Position numbers and translations under genes: made by a program
From: Lachnospiraceae bacterium
GTDB lineage: Bacteria > Bacillota > Clostridia > Lachnospirales > Lachnospiraceae
Assembly (NCBI GenBank): GCA_029219245.1
Contig: JAQXTA010000054.1
Location: 1-41,967 of the forward strand
Direction: 5' to 3'
Length of the DNA: 41,967 nucleotides
Notes under the pieces: generated by a model
Told to the model about the DNA's origin: nothing
What the model saw: only the letters and a program-made list of their open reading frames with translations
Database searches by the model: none
Shown here: positions 8,077 through 16,885 of the stretch, piece by piece
How positions within the stretch are numbered: the stretch's first letter is position 1
Layout of the letters: every line of letters starts with the position of its first letter

Positions 8077-8085
8077 TTATACTAT
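8057..8085 (+). promoter_or_regulatory. SigA-type promoter of the GGT-like/M20 operon
   Basis: TTGACA (8057-8062) and TACTAT (8080-8085) are separated by 17 bp, about 60 nt before the ATG at 8145. A perfect TATAAT on the minus strand at 8076-8081 could serve the divergent LarA-like gene, but its -35 is poor. Confidence 0.75.
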
Positions 8086-8144
8086 TTTTCTATAAAATGC
8101 AACTGTTCATCTTAGGAACCAAGTAAAACAAAAAGGAGAAACCC

Positions 8145-9755
8145 ATGCTAACTTTTGATCCGGTTTATCAGCCATACGCTTCCAATCGTTATCCGGTTGT
8201 CGCCAATCAGGGAGTCGTTGCAACCTCAAATCCCCTGGCCTCGTCTGCCGGGCTCTTGATGCTGCAAAAAGGCGGCAATGCTGTTGATGCCGCCATCGCC
8301 TCTGCTGCAGTTCTGACCGTAACCGAACCTACCAGCAATGGAATCGGCTCCGATGCTTTTGCCATTGTCTGGATGAAAGATAAACTGTATGGATTTAACG
8401 GCAGTGGTCACGCACCTATGAATATTTCCGTTGAAAAAGTAAAAGCTCTCGGTTATCAGGAAATGCCAAAGCATGGATATATACCTGTTACCATTCCGGG
8501 TGCCCCCAAAATGTGGGCAACTCTGATAAAACAATTTGGGAAACTGTCCTTAGAGGAAATTCTCGCTCCGGCCATCCATTATGCGGAAAACGGTTTTCCG
8601 CTTTCTCCGGTTACCAGCCTGCTCTGGCAGGAAGCTTTTCGAGAATATTCCGTTTACCGGAAACTTCCGGAATTTCAAGAATGGTTTCGTGTTTTTGCTC
8701 CTGATGGAAAAGCCCCTGTTGCCGGACAAATCATCAAACTTCCCGACCATGCCTCTTCCCTTCGGAAAATAGCCGAAACCGGTTCGGATGCCTTCTATTC
8801 CGGCGAACTTGCAGAAAAAATAGTTGCTTCCAGTCAAAAACATGGCGGTTTCCTGTCAATGAAAGACTTGGAAACATTTTCTGTTGAACCGGTTCAGCCG
8901 ATTTCGGTCAATTATCGTGGAATTGACGTATGGGAACTACCACCGAATGGTCAGGGGATTGTAGCTCTTATGGCACTGAATATTTTGAAAAATTATGAAA
9001 TGCCGGATAAGCAGGACTTGCAAACACTTCACCGTCAGATAGAAGCAGTAAAACTGGCTTTTGCGGATGCCAGACACTATGTGACCGACCCTAAGGAAAT
9101 GCAGATTGATTATCACATCCTTCTCTCTTCTTCCTATGGAACAAGATGCAGTCAGAAAATAACCGATTCCGCTGTCATACCATCTTTTGATAACCCCTCT
9201 CTGGGCGGAACCGTTTATCTTGCCACCGCCGATAAGGATGGTAATATGGTTTCCTATATCCAGAGTAACTTCTGCGGTTTCGGTTCCGGCATCGTAGTAG
9301 AAAATACCGGTATTGCCCTGCAAAACAGAGGCATGGGCTTTTCCTTAAACCCACAGAATATCAATGTGTTAAAACCCGGTAAACGCACTTATCACACCAT
9401 TATACCGGGATTTTTAACGCAAAACGGTACACCGCTTGGTCCCTTTGGCATTATGGGTGGACACGTACAGCCACAGGCACACATACAGGTAATAATGAAT
9501 CTGCTCGATTTCCGTTTAAACCCGCAGATGGCATTGGATGCTCCCCGTTTTTTCTGGGAAAACGGGCTGAATGTCTGTCTGGAACCACAGTTTGATGATG
9601 CACTGTTGCAAAAGCTTTCTCTACGGGGTCACAATGTCAAACGGTTAAATAACCGGCTTTCCACCGGGCGTGGTCAGATGATTCTGAAAATGCCGGAAGG
9701 ATACTATATAGCCGGTACCGAATCCAGAGCAGACGGCAATATCGCATGTTACTAA
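8145..9755 (+). CDS. Gamma-glutamyltransferase-fold acylase, cytoplasmic
   Basis: This 536-residue member of the GGT/cephalosporin acylase Ntn-hydrolase family would self-cleave before a catalytic Thr, here most likely Thr356 in SLGGTVYLATADKDGN. Family blocks GGNAVDAAIASAA (43-55), NGIGSDAF and FGSGIVVENTGIALQNRG are present. There is no signal peptide, so it acts in the cytosol. Canonical GGTs carry a D-x-R-E-x-AP motif whose Arg holds the glutamate carboxylate; here the position reads FNGSGHAP (about 84-91), so true gamma-glutamyl specificity is doubtful. AAGGAG precedes the start, and an M20 peptidase follows 30 bp later. It may remove an acyl group from the compound processed by this island. 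Confidence 0.85.
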   Translation: MLTFDPVYQPYASNRYPVVANQGVVATSNPLASSAGLLMLQKGGNAVDAAIASAAVLTVTEPTSNGIGSDAFAIVWMKDKLYGFNGSGHAPMNISVEKVKALGYQEMPKHGYIPVTIPGAPKMWATLIKQFGKLSLEEILAPAIHYAENGFPLSPVTSLLWQEAFREYSVYRKLPEFQEWFRVFAPDGKAPVAGQIIKLPDHASSLRKIAETGSDAFYSGELAEKIVASSQKHGGFLSMKDLETFSVEPVQPISVNYRGIDVWELPPNGQGIVALMALNILKNYEMPDKQDLQTLHRQIEAVKLAFADARHYVTDPKEMQIDYHILLSSSYGTRCSQKITDSAVIPSFDNPSLGGTVYLATADKDGNMVSYIQSNFCGFGSGIVVENTGIALQNRGMGFSLNPQNINVLKPGKRTYHTIIPGFLTQNGTPLGPFGIMGGHVQPQAHIQVIMNLLDFRLNPQMALDAPRFFWENGLNVCLEPQFDDALLQKLSLRGHNVKRLNNRLSTGRGQMILKMPEGYYIAGTESRADGNIACY

Positions 9756-9785
9756 AAATAATGAAAGAGATGAGGAAGAAAACAT

Positions 9786-10961
9786 ATGACGGACGAAGTC
9801 TTTTTTACAAAATTAAGTCAGAGAGTGGATGATTTATCCGGTGAAATGTATGATTTACTGGAACGCCTTGTTAAAATAGAAAGTCCAACCGCCTGTAAAG
9901 ATGGCGTGAATCAGGTTTGTCAGACGATTAAATCTTTTTGTGACCGGAATCAGTTTGAAACTACCTTATACGAATTTCCTACAGCCGGAGCATCTCTCGT
10001 TTCTGATATTTCCGGCAACTGTGACAAAGAAGGAACGATTCTTCTGATGGGACATATGGATACCGCACAGCCGGTTGGTTCCTTTGGTCCCGAAATTCTT
10101 ACAAAAGATGAAACCTATTATTATGGTCCTGGTGTATTAGATTGTAAGGGTGGTCTGGTGGTGGCTCTGTACGCTGCCAGAATTTTAAAAGAAGCCGGCT
10201 ATCATACCAGACCACTTCGCCTTGTTTTTTCGGGAGATGAAGAAAACGGCCACACCTCCTCTCTAGGCGGTGGCCAAGAAGTATATTATCGGGCCAGCGT
10301 GGGCGCTGTGGCTGCTTTTAACTGCGAGAGCGGACAGGAAGATGGTTTGATTGCCGTTGCCCGCAAAGGCCTTTTCAGCGTGAAAATTATCGTTCATGGC
10401 ATTGCAGCACATTCCGGAAACAATCCGGAACAGGGACGGAATGCTATCTTAGAAGCGGCCCATAAAATCATCGCAATTGAAAAACTAACCAATTTTCAGG
10501 GAACCACATTTAACTGTGGTGTTATAAAGGGTGGAAAGATACAGAGTGCCGTTCCCGATACTTGTGAAATTCAAGTATGCGTACGTTTCCGTCAAAAAGG
10601 TGCCGAGCAGACTGCACTTGCTCAATTACAAAAAATTACCGATACCGTCCATGTCGATGGAACGACTTCCGAAATGATTGTTACCGAAGAACCCCATGGT
10701 CCAATGGAAGAAACCGAAGAAAATCTGCATTTATTCAGAATCTACCAAAAGGCTGCCGCATCCCTCGGTTACGGTTCTGTAAAACCTTATTTTGCCGGTG
10801 GTGCATCGGATGCTTTCTATACAACCGAAAAAGGAGTTCCTACCATCTGCGGCACCGGCATCCGCGGTCAGGAACAACATAGTCCGAGAGAACGTGCGGT
10901 AATTGCTTCTCTTCCGGAACGAGTAAAAATCCTGATGAAAGCCATCTTGCTCTATGAATAA
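9786..10961 (+). CDS. M20 family metallopeptidase (CPG2/ArgE/DapE-like)
   Basis: This 391-residue dinuclear zinc hydrolase has the metal-binding and catalytic residues of the carboxypeptidase G2 branch. These are GHMDTAQ (His90), GPGVLDCKGG (Asp119), SGDEENG (Glu152/Glu153) and, near the C-terminus, QEQHSPRE (His). A lid or dimerisation domain lies between about 180 and 290. It probably hydrolyses a peptide or N-acyl amino acid amide bond in the cytosol. It is the second gene of a two-gene plus-strand operon and ends 5 bp from the convergent nitroreductase gene. The substrate cannot be told from the sequence. Confidence 0.85.
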   Translation: MTDEVFFTKLSQRVDDLSGEMYDLLERLVKIESPTACKDGVNQVCQTIKSFCDRNQFETTLYEFPTAGASLVSDISGNCDKEGTILLMGHMDTAQPVGSFGPEILTKDETYYYGPGVLDCKGGLVVALYAARILKEAGYHTRPLRLVFSGDEENGHTSSLGGGQEVYYRASVGAVAAFNCESGQEDGLIAVARKGLFSVKIIVHGIAAHSGNNPEQGRNAILEAAHKIIAIEKLTNFQGTTFNCGVIKGGKIQSAVPDTCEIQVCVRFRQKGAEQTALAQLQKITDTVHVDGTTSEMIVTEEPHGPMEETEENLHLFRIYQKAAASLGYGSVKPYFAGGASDAFYTTEKGVPTICGTGIRGQEQHSPRERAVIASLPERVKILMKAILLYE

Positions 10962-10966
10962 AACCA

Positions 10967-11815
10967 TTACTTTCGAATCACTTCAAAGGGCTGCTTTATA
11001 ACATCCCTTTGATAAGTGATGGCGGCATACCCCAGCGTAAATCCCGCTAACACTCTTTCCTCATCTTTTAATCCCAGATACCTTCTCAGTTCTTCTGAAA
11101 TCATGCTTCCCTTTCGCAAAAAGCCAACATAACAAGAGGATAACCCGATAGACTGTGCTGCAAACAGCATGGTCTGTGCTACAATACCGGCATCCAGCAG
11201 ATGCTTTTCCTCTCCTGCCACCATCACAACAGCCGGTGCCTGAAACAGAACGTTATCCACTCCGTCCTGATCGTACTCCCGAATGAAACGATTCCACTTC
11301 TCCACGTAGATTTCATATCCACCGAAAAAAGCAATGATTTCTTCTTTCGTATGCTCCTTCATCCAGTCCCGGTATGCATGGATCAGCAGTTCTACCAGTT
11401 TTCCCCGTTCTTTTTCTACGACAATGATTCTGATTTCTCTTTCATTGCTTGCCGTAGGCGCACTCTGGCCAGCCGTAAGAATCTGCTGCATTTTACATGC
11501 TTCGATATTTCTATTTTGGTAATGGCGTACACTTTTCCGTCCATAGACTGCAGCCAAAGAGGGGTTCTCTCTGGCTGTCTCCATCATCTGATTCCATGCT
11601 GCTTGTGCTTCTTCAAGCTGCTTATTGGTCCATCCCCAGGGCGTACCCCATTGCACTGCCCCCTGGGGACAAACTTCAATACATTGCCCGCATTCCTGAC
11701 AATGCGGTGTTAGAATATATGCCTTTCCTTCGATAGCAATATTCCCATTTCCATAAGAACAGACTTTTTTGCATAGTCCACATCCTACACACAAATTTTG
11801 ATCAATGTAAATCAT
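10967..11815 (-). CDS. Ferredoxin-domain nitroreductase family protein
   Basis: This 282-residue fusion has an N-terminal 2[4Fe-4S] ferredoxin domain with Cys9-12-15-19 and Cys39-42-45-49, each in the CxxCxxCxxxC pattern. An FMN-binding nitroreductase domain follows (about 90-282), starting with YGRKSVRHYQNR. Such fusions reduce small organic substrates with electrons from iron-sulfur donors in anaerobes. It is the last gene of the eight-gene minus-strand operon, 9 bp after the acetolactate synthase-type gene. It could be an electron outlet for the pathway. The substrate is unknown. Confidence 0.88.
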   Translation of the reverse strand: MIYIDQNLCVGCGLCKKVCSYGNGNIAIEGKAYILTPHCQECGQCIEVCPQGAVQWGTPWGWTNKQLEEAQAAWNQMMETARENPSLAAVYGRKSVRHYQNRNIEACKMQQILTAGQSAPTASNEREIRIIVVEKERGKLVELLIHAYRDWMKEHTKEEIIAFFGGYEIYVEKWNRFIREYDQDGVDNVLFQAPAVVMVAGEEKHLLDAGIVAQTMLFAAQSIGLSSCYVGFLRKGSMISEELRRYLGLKDEERVLAGFTLGYAAITYQRDVIKQPFEVIRK

Positions 11816-11824
11816 TCTTTTCCT

Positions 11825-13486
11825 CTATAATTTCTGATAAATTTCCTGTAGTTCTTGTGTTAATTTATTGTTTTCCCGATAATCTACCGGACAGTCGATA
11901 ACCGCAAGCTCATCCTTTTCAAAACACTTTTCCAAAGTAGGAAGCAGTTCTTCCGTCTTTTCAATCCGGTATCCTTTAATACCAAAGCTCTCAGCAAATT
12001 TGACAAAATCCGGATTATCAAAATCGACAAAGCAGTGTTCATGATAGCGGTCATCCTGTTTCCATTTAATCAATCCATAACTTTCATCATTAAAAATCAG
12101 AACCACAATATTAATTCCCATACGTTTTGCTGTCTCAAGTTCCTGACAGTTCATCATAAAGCCACCATCACCGGTCACCGCCAATACTCTTTTTTCCGGG
12201 TGAATCAGCTTGGCTGCAATGGCTCCCGGCAATGCAATTCCCATAGTAGCAAAACCATTTGAAATAATGCAGGTATTTGGCTCATAGCAATGATAATGAC
12301 GGGCGATCCACATCTTATGGGCACCCACATCCGAAATCAGGATATCAGACGGACGTAAGCTTCTTCTGATATCAGCTATGATTCTCTGTGGTTTCACAGG
12401 AAATTCCAAATCATTTTCATAAATACTGTGCTGTTTTTCCATTTCATGTTTTATTTTCAATGCCCATTCCGGTTCATTATCCCTTGTACAACGATTTCCA
12501 ATCGCCTTCAGGGATTCAAAAATATCACCAATTACTTCTAACTGGGGCTGATATAATTTGTTAATGTGAGCCGGTCTGGTATCAATATGGATAATTTTTT
12601 GATTTCCCTCCGGATTCCATTTACCTGGCCCGAATTCTACAATATCATACCCAACTGCAATGACCAAATCTGCCTGCTCTAAAATTTTATTCTGATAATC
12701 CTTCTGGGGAATACCAATACTCCACATGGAATAGGGATTATCACAGGGAACAATTCCCTTTGCCATCATGGTATGTACGATTGGTATTTTTAAGTCCGTT
12801 ACAAAATGGGTAAGCGTTTCCGAACAGTTATTCCGAACGGCAGAATGTCCGGCTAAAATAACCGGCTTCTTAGCCTGATAAATCATGCCTGCTGCCATTT
12901 CAATAACATCCAGTGCCGCCACTTCATAACTTTGATGTCCTTTCTTTAATGGAATGGTAGATGGTCCTTCTTCTACCTTCATCGCAGCAATATTACATGG
13001 AAGGTCAATATGACAAGCTCCCGGTTTTTCACTTTCTGCATACTTAAAAGCCAGTCTTACAATCTCATTTACCGTATCCGGGCGCATAATCTGTTTGCTC
13101 CGTTTGGTAATCGGCTTAAACAGTTCCTCCAGATTCAGAAACTGATGAGAAGTGATGTGCATTCTCTCCGTACCTACCTGTCCGGTAATCGCAACTAACG
13201 GAGCGCCGTCACTGTTTGCATCAGCTACTCCCGTAATCAGATTGGTTGCACCGGGGCCCAGCGTAGATAAGCATACGCCGGCCTTACGTGTCATACGTCC
13301 ATAGACATCCGCCATAAAGGCAGCTCCCTGCTCATGGCGCACCGTAATAAACTGAATACTGGAGTCTTTCAAAGCCTCCATGACTTCCAGGTTCTCTTCT
13401 CCCGGAATTCCGAAAATATATTCTACTCCTTCCGCTTCCAGACATTTCACAAGAATTTTTGCAACGGTAATATCCCTGCCACTCAT
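11825..13486 (-). CDS. Acetolactate synthase-type thiamine diphosphate enzyme
   Basis: This 553-residue protein has the three-domain fold of the ThDP-dependent decarboxylase/synthase family. The N-terminal PYR domain carries RHEQGAAFMADVYGR with the activating Glu52. The central domain includes ERMHITSHQF. The C-terminal PP domain has the GDGGFMM..N metal/ThDP motif and NDESYGLIKWKQ. It most resembles catabolic acetolactate synthase (AlsS), which condenses two pyruvates. Glyoxylate carboligase is the alternative suggested by the context, but it normally has Val instead of the activating Glu, which argues against it. No regulatory small subunit is encoded nearby. It lies 23 bp after the cyclic amidohydrolase gene in the same operon. 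Confidence 0.82.
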   Translation of the reverse strand: MSGRDITVAKILVKCLEAEGVEYIFGIPGEENLEVMEALKDSSIQFITVRHEQGAAFMADVYGRMTRKAGVCLSTLGPGATNLITGVADANSDGAPLVAITGQVGTERMHITSHQFLNLEELFKPITKRSKQIMRPDTVNEIVRLAFKYAESEKPGACHIDLPCNIAAMKVEEGPSTIPLKKGHQSYEVAALDVIEMAAGMIYQAKKPVILAGHSAVRNNCSETLTHFVTDLKIPIVHTMMAKGIVPCDNPYSMWSIGIPQKDYQNKILEQADLVIAVGYDIVEFGPGKWNPEGNQKIIHIDTRPAHINKLYQPQLEVIGDIFESLKAIGNRCTRDNEPEWALKIKHEMEKQHSIYENDLEFPVKPQRIIADIRRSLRPSDILISDVGAHKMWIARHYHCYEPNTCIISNGFATMGIALPGAIAAKLIHPEKRVLAVTGDGGFMMNCQELETAKRMGINIVVLIFNDESYGLIKWKQDDRYHEHCFVDFDNPDFVKFAESFGIKGYRIEKTEELLPTLEKCFEKDELAVIDCPVDYRENNKLTQELQEIYQKL

Positions 13487-13509
13487 AATATTATGCCCTT
13501 CCTTGTATT

Positions 13510-14895
13510 TTATTTCTGAGGACAGACAAGCTGTCCATAAGCTTTCGCAGATTCATCCACAACTCCGTCTTTCATCAGGACACGTCCTCTTACCACAGTG
13601 GAGGTCAGCTGACATTTCAGTTCCTTTCCATCATAAGGAATTGCAATGGCTTTTGCGTGGGAATAATTCTTCTCTTTATCCACTATGGTATGATGGTCAA
13701 AATTGAAGGAAACAAAATCCGCATCTGCTCCTATGCTGATAATTCCCTTTTGTGGATAAATGTGAAAGATTTTGGCCGGATTGACACAAAGCAGTTCCAC
13801 AACCCTTTCCAAAGATACTTTACCGTCTGCGACCGCATCCAGCATCAAAGGCAGTCTTAAATCAACTCCCGGGAATCCTGCATTTGCCTTAAATACATTT
13901 TCCAGTCCTCTGGTCTTTTCCTCTTCCGTAAACGGACTGTGATCACTGCCGATATAGTCTACAGTACCGTCATTAATATATTTCCAAAGACCGTCCACCA
14001 GCTCCTGTGTTCTAAGCGGCGGATTGCATTTTGCATACGGACCATATTTTTCCAGATCGTCTTCGTTTAAGAACAGATAATGCGGGCAGGTCTCGGCATA
14101 TACCGGCCTTCCCTGTGCTTTGGCTTCTTTTAACATCTGCATGACCTGTGGTGTGGAAACATGTGCAATTTCGACTCTGGCTCCGGTCAGTTCCTGGAAG
14201 CTTAAAATTCTTCTGACGCTTTCCACTTCTGTAAATACAGGTCTGCTAAGAGCATGATCGCGACCCTTGGTTCTGCCTTCTTCCTGAAATTTCTTTGCAT
14301 AGTAATTAATCAAATCATTGTCCTCGCAGTGGAAAGCACATAAAAGGCCTGTCTTTGCAAGTTGTGTCATTCCGGCAAGCAGTTCTCCGTCATTTGCCAT
14401 CGTAAGCCCTTTAAATTCCTGTTCTCTGCCTTCCGGTGCTGCATGCAGGAAGGACTTAAACGCTACAATTCTGCCATCTGCCGCAATCTTTGTAATTTCT
14501 TCCGGAAATTCTCCGCCTGCTGCCCCGTAAAAACAAAAATCAACAACACACTGTGTATCTGCTCTTTCAATACGATTTTCCAATATTTCCACATTATACT
14601 GCGGTGGAATGGAAATTGGATGTTCCATAATGGTTGTAACACCACCTGCTGCCGCAGCCAGTGTTTCTGTGTAAAAATTACCTCTCTCAATATGGCCTGG
14701 ATCACGCACATGCATATGGGTATCAATAGTACCAGGAATCAGATACTGTCCTCCTAAATCCAACACCTCTTTTGCTTCTTCATAAATATCCGGTGCCGTA
14801 ATGGATGCAATTTTTCCATCTTTTACACCAATATTTGCTTCCGAAAATGTTCCTTCCAAATAAACCTTTGCATTTTTTACAAATAAATCTAACAT
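13510..14895 (-). CDS. Allantoinase/hydantoinase-type cyclic amidohydrolase
   Basis: This 461-residue amidohydrolase opens cyclic ureides such as allantoin, hydantoins or dihydropyrimidines. The full binuclear metal site is visible: DTHMHVRDPG (His60, His62), the lysine to be carbamylated in VAFKSF (Lys147), FHCEDN (His189), IAHVST (His245) and GSDHSPF (Asp318). The segment SRPVFTEVESVRRIL and the AKCNPPLR block look more like AllB allantoinase than D-hydantoinase, but this is by eye. It overlaps the upstream carbamoylase-type gene by 7 bp, so ring opening and decarbamoylation are likely coupled steps. A paralogue lies at 27121-28509. Confidence 0.88.
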   Translation of the reverse strand: MLDLFVKNAKVYLEGTFSEANIGVKDGKIASITAPDIYEEAKEVLDLGGQYLIPGTIDTHMHVRDPGHIERGNFYTETLAAAAGGVTTIMEHPISIPPQYNVEILENRIERADTQCVVDFCFYGAAGGEFPEEITKIAADGRIVAFKSFLHAAPEGREQEFKGLTMANDGELLAGMTQLAKTGLLCAFHCEDNDLINYYAKKFQEEGRTKGRDHALSRPVFTEVESVRRILSFQELTGARVEIAHVSTPQVMQMLKEAKAQGRPVYAETCPHYLFLNEDDLEKYGPYAKCNPPLRTQELVDGLWKYINDGTVDYIGSDHSPFTEEEKTRGLENVFKANAGFPGVDLRLPLMLDAVADGKVSLERVVELLCVNPAKIFHIYPQKGIISIGADADFVSFNFDHHTIVDKEKNYSHAKAIAIPYDGKELKCQLTSTVVRGRVLMKDGVVDESAKAYGQLVCPQK

Positions 14896-16085
14896 ACCTT
14901 TCCCTCGCTTTCCAATTTCTGAATTACTTTATATAATACGGAAATACCCGTATATACATCTTTCCAATCGGTCCATTCCTCTTTGGAATGACTGATACCG
15001 GATTTGCTTGGTACAAAAATCATTCCTACCGGAACCTTCGATGCCATAGCATTGCCGTCGTGGGTCGCACCGCTTGGCATGATGCGGTAGCGAATTCCCT
15101 CTTCCTTACAGATTTTCTCGGTAATCTCTGCAATCCTACCGCTGCATTTAACCGGGGCTTTTGCCACAACCGGTTCCACATCTACTTTTGCCATTTTCTT
15201 CGCTTTCTGCAAAAATATTTCCATAAAACGATCCATCAGCTTCTGGTCTTCATTCCGGATTTCCAAAATCATCTCCACACGATTGGGAATCGTTGCTACC
15301 GTCCCCGGGAAAACCTGAAGTACCCCGAAGGTTTTCACAAAATGATGTCCCAGTTCTCTTGCCAGTTCATCGGCCATTAAAATAATTCCAGCAGCAGAGG
15401 TCAATGCATCATCCCGATCCTCCATCATGGTTGTTCCGGCATGATTGCTGACACCATGTACGATAACCTTGTATCTTCGTAATCCTACGATACCCGTCAC
15501 AATACCGATTTGTTCCTTATACTTATCTAACGTAGGCCCCTGTTCAATATGTAATTCCAGATAGCAGTCCGCCCTGGAAGTATCCAAAACTGCATTTTTC
15601 AGATCCTCTCCCGAAAAACCAAAAACCTTTGCTTTCTCCAGATATGCTTCCGATTCAATATCCAGAAGTCCTGTCATGGCGCGGCTTCCAAAGGTACCTC
15701 CTAAGTCATTGCCTTCCTCGCCATTCGTGGCAATCACATGAATATCCTTTGCCAGACTGCACTTCTTATCGTGCAATTCCCTCACGACTTCAGCACCGGC
15801 CACAACCCCCATTAAACCATCAAACATGCCTCCCTGTTTGACCGTATCATAGTGGGAACCAATTAAAATTTCTCTTGCATCCGGCTTTTCACTTTTTAAA
15901 ACACCATGTACATTGCCTGCCGAATCCACCCATGCCTTCATACCACAGTCTTCAAAATATTCTTTTAAAACACCTTGTGCTTCCTGTATGAATGGGGTTC
16001 CAAACATTCTGCTGATGCCACCGTTTTCATCTGCTCCGATAGCCGCAATCCTTTCCAGATTGCTTTTTATGGTTTCCAAATCCAA
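14889..16085 (-). CDS. N-carbamoyl-L-amino acid hydrolase / allantoate amidohydrolase (M20 family)
   Basis: This 398-residue protein belongs to the hydantoinase/carbamoylase branch of M20 amidohydrolases, which splits N-carbamoyl amino acids or allantoate with release of CO2 and NH3. Signatures are GSHYDTVKQGGMFDG (His78, Asp89), TNGEEGN (Glu123/124), LELHIEQGP (His179), the dimer-interface NHAGTTMMEDRDDA, and the C-terminal GATHDGNAM and GISHSKEEW. HyuC and AllC cannot be separated confidently by motif. It directly precedes the cyclic amidohydrolase with overlapping frames, the pairing expected for consecutive pathway steps. Confidence 0.9.
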   Translation of the reverse strand: MDLETIKSNLERIAAIGADENGGISRMFGTPFIQEAQGVLKEYFEDCGMKAWVDSAGNVHGVLKSEKPDAREILIGSHYDTVKQGGMFDGLMGVVAGAEVVRELHDKKCSLAKDIHVIATNGEEGNDLGGTFGSRAMTGLLDIESEAYLEKAKVFGFSGEDLKNAVLDTSRADCYLELHIEQGPTLDKYKEQIGIVTGIVGLRRYKVIVHGVSNHAGTTMMEDRDDALTSAAGIILMADELARELGHHFVKTFGVLQVFPGTVATIPNRVEMILEIRNEDQKLMDRFMEIFLQKAKKMAKVDVEPVVAKAPVKCSGRIAEITEKICKEEGIRYRIMPSGATHDGNAMASKVPVGMIFVPSKSGISHSKEEWTDWKDVYTGISVLYKVIQKLESEGKVC

Positions 16086-16118
16086 AATAGTTCACCTCTT
16101 TTTTGATTTTTGCAAAGT

Positions 16119-16862
16119 TTATACAAACACTCTGTCTCTGTCCTGCTTACAGATTCTATCCAGACTGCCACATGCCGAATAGGGGGTATAGGCACCGGTA
16201 ACGGCACCCGCTGCATAACTGCTGATATCCATTGAAATATCCATACCTTCTCCTTTCAGAATAATCCGGTGGGCATTGGTATTTACTGCCGGGTCCGAAA
16301 TAATTTTGGATTGTGTCTTATCAAAACCGATGCCAGCCAGTGCGATTGCCGCATGTACATTAACATTTCTGGGATATAAATCGCACACCTGTCTGGTTGC
16401 TCCTTCATATACAATCGTCCTTTCTGTGTCTTCCCGCCCCAGGCTCTTAGGATTTTTCGTTGTTTCGATTGTAACACTGTTCCATACCTTCCTACCGTCA
16501 AAAATGCCGTCCAGACCCAGAATCGCTCCATGTGGCAGATAAACAGTGTGACCGTATGTTTTACACAATGTATCTACTCTGTCCGAGAAAACCGAATCGG
16601 CAAATGCCGTAACCGAAAACATCAAAAGGTCAGCATATTTCAAAATAACCTCTATATTCTCTTTTAAAACAGGAGCGGTCGCACATTCAATCACAAGCTC
16701 CGTTTTGGCATAGCAGCTTTCCTCCTGCTGTCTAATAACATTCTCCCCAGGAATTTCTGCAAACGGGTCCTGAATGAAAACAACTTCTCCATAGTTTTCT
16801 TCTTTTATATGTGCAAGCAATTTGCTGCCGATTTTTCCACAGCCTAAAAATCCAATTTTCAT
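16119..16862 (-). CDS. L-aspartate dehydrogenase family protein
   Basis: This 247-residue NAD(P)-binding protein starts with a Rossmann GFLGCGKIG motif (4-12). It has the family C-terminal block YPRNVNVHAAIALAGIGFDKT and a NAHRI motif with the probable catalytic His198. Characterised members (NadX type) oxidatively deaminate L-aspartate to iminoaspartate or oxaloacetate plus ammonia; some act in NAD synthesis. No nadA or nadC is nearby, so a catabolic role, or another amino acid product of the carbamoylase, is more likely. It lies between the carbamoylase gene and an aminotransferase gene in the operon. Confidence 0.82.
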   Translation of the reverse strand: MKIGFLGCGKIGSKLLAHIKEENYGEVVFIQDPFAEIPGENVIRQQEESCYAKTELVIECATAPVLKENIEVILKYADLLMFSVTAFADSVFSDRVDTLCKTYGHTVYLPHGAILGLDGIFDGRKVWNSVTIETTKNPKSLGREDTERTIVYEGATRQVCDLYPRNVNVHAAIALAGIGFDKTQSKIISDPAVNTNAHRIILKGEGMDISMDISSYAAGAVTGAYTPYSACGSLDRICKQDRDRVFV

Positions 16863-16885
16863 ACTTACCTCCTTATTACTGCCGT

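Noticed and set aside
11825..13486. Glyoxylate carboligase
   Set aside because: The activating Glu in RHEQG is present, whereas glyoxylate carboligase normally has Val at this place.
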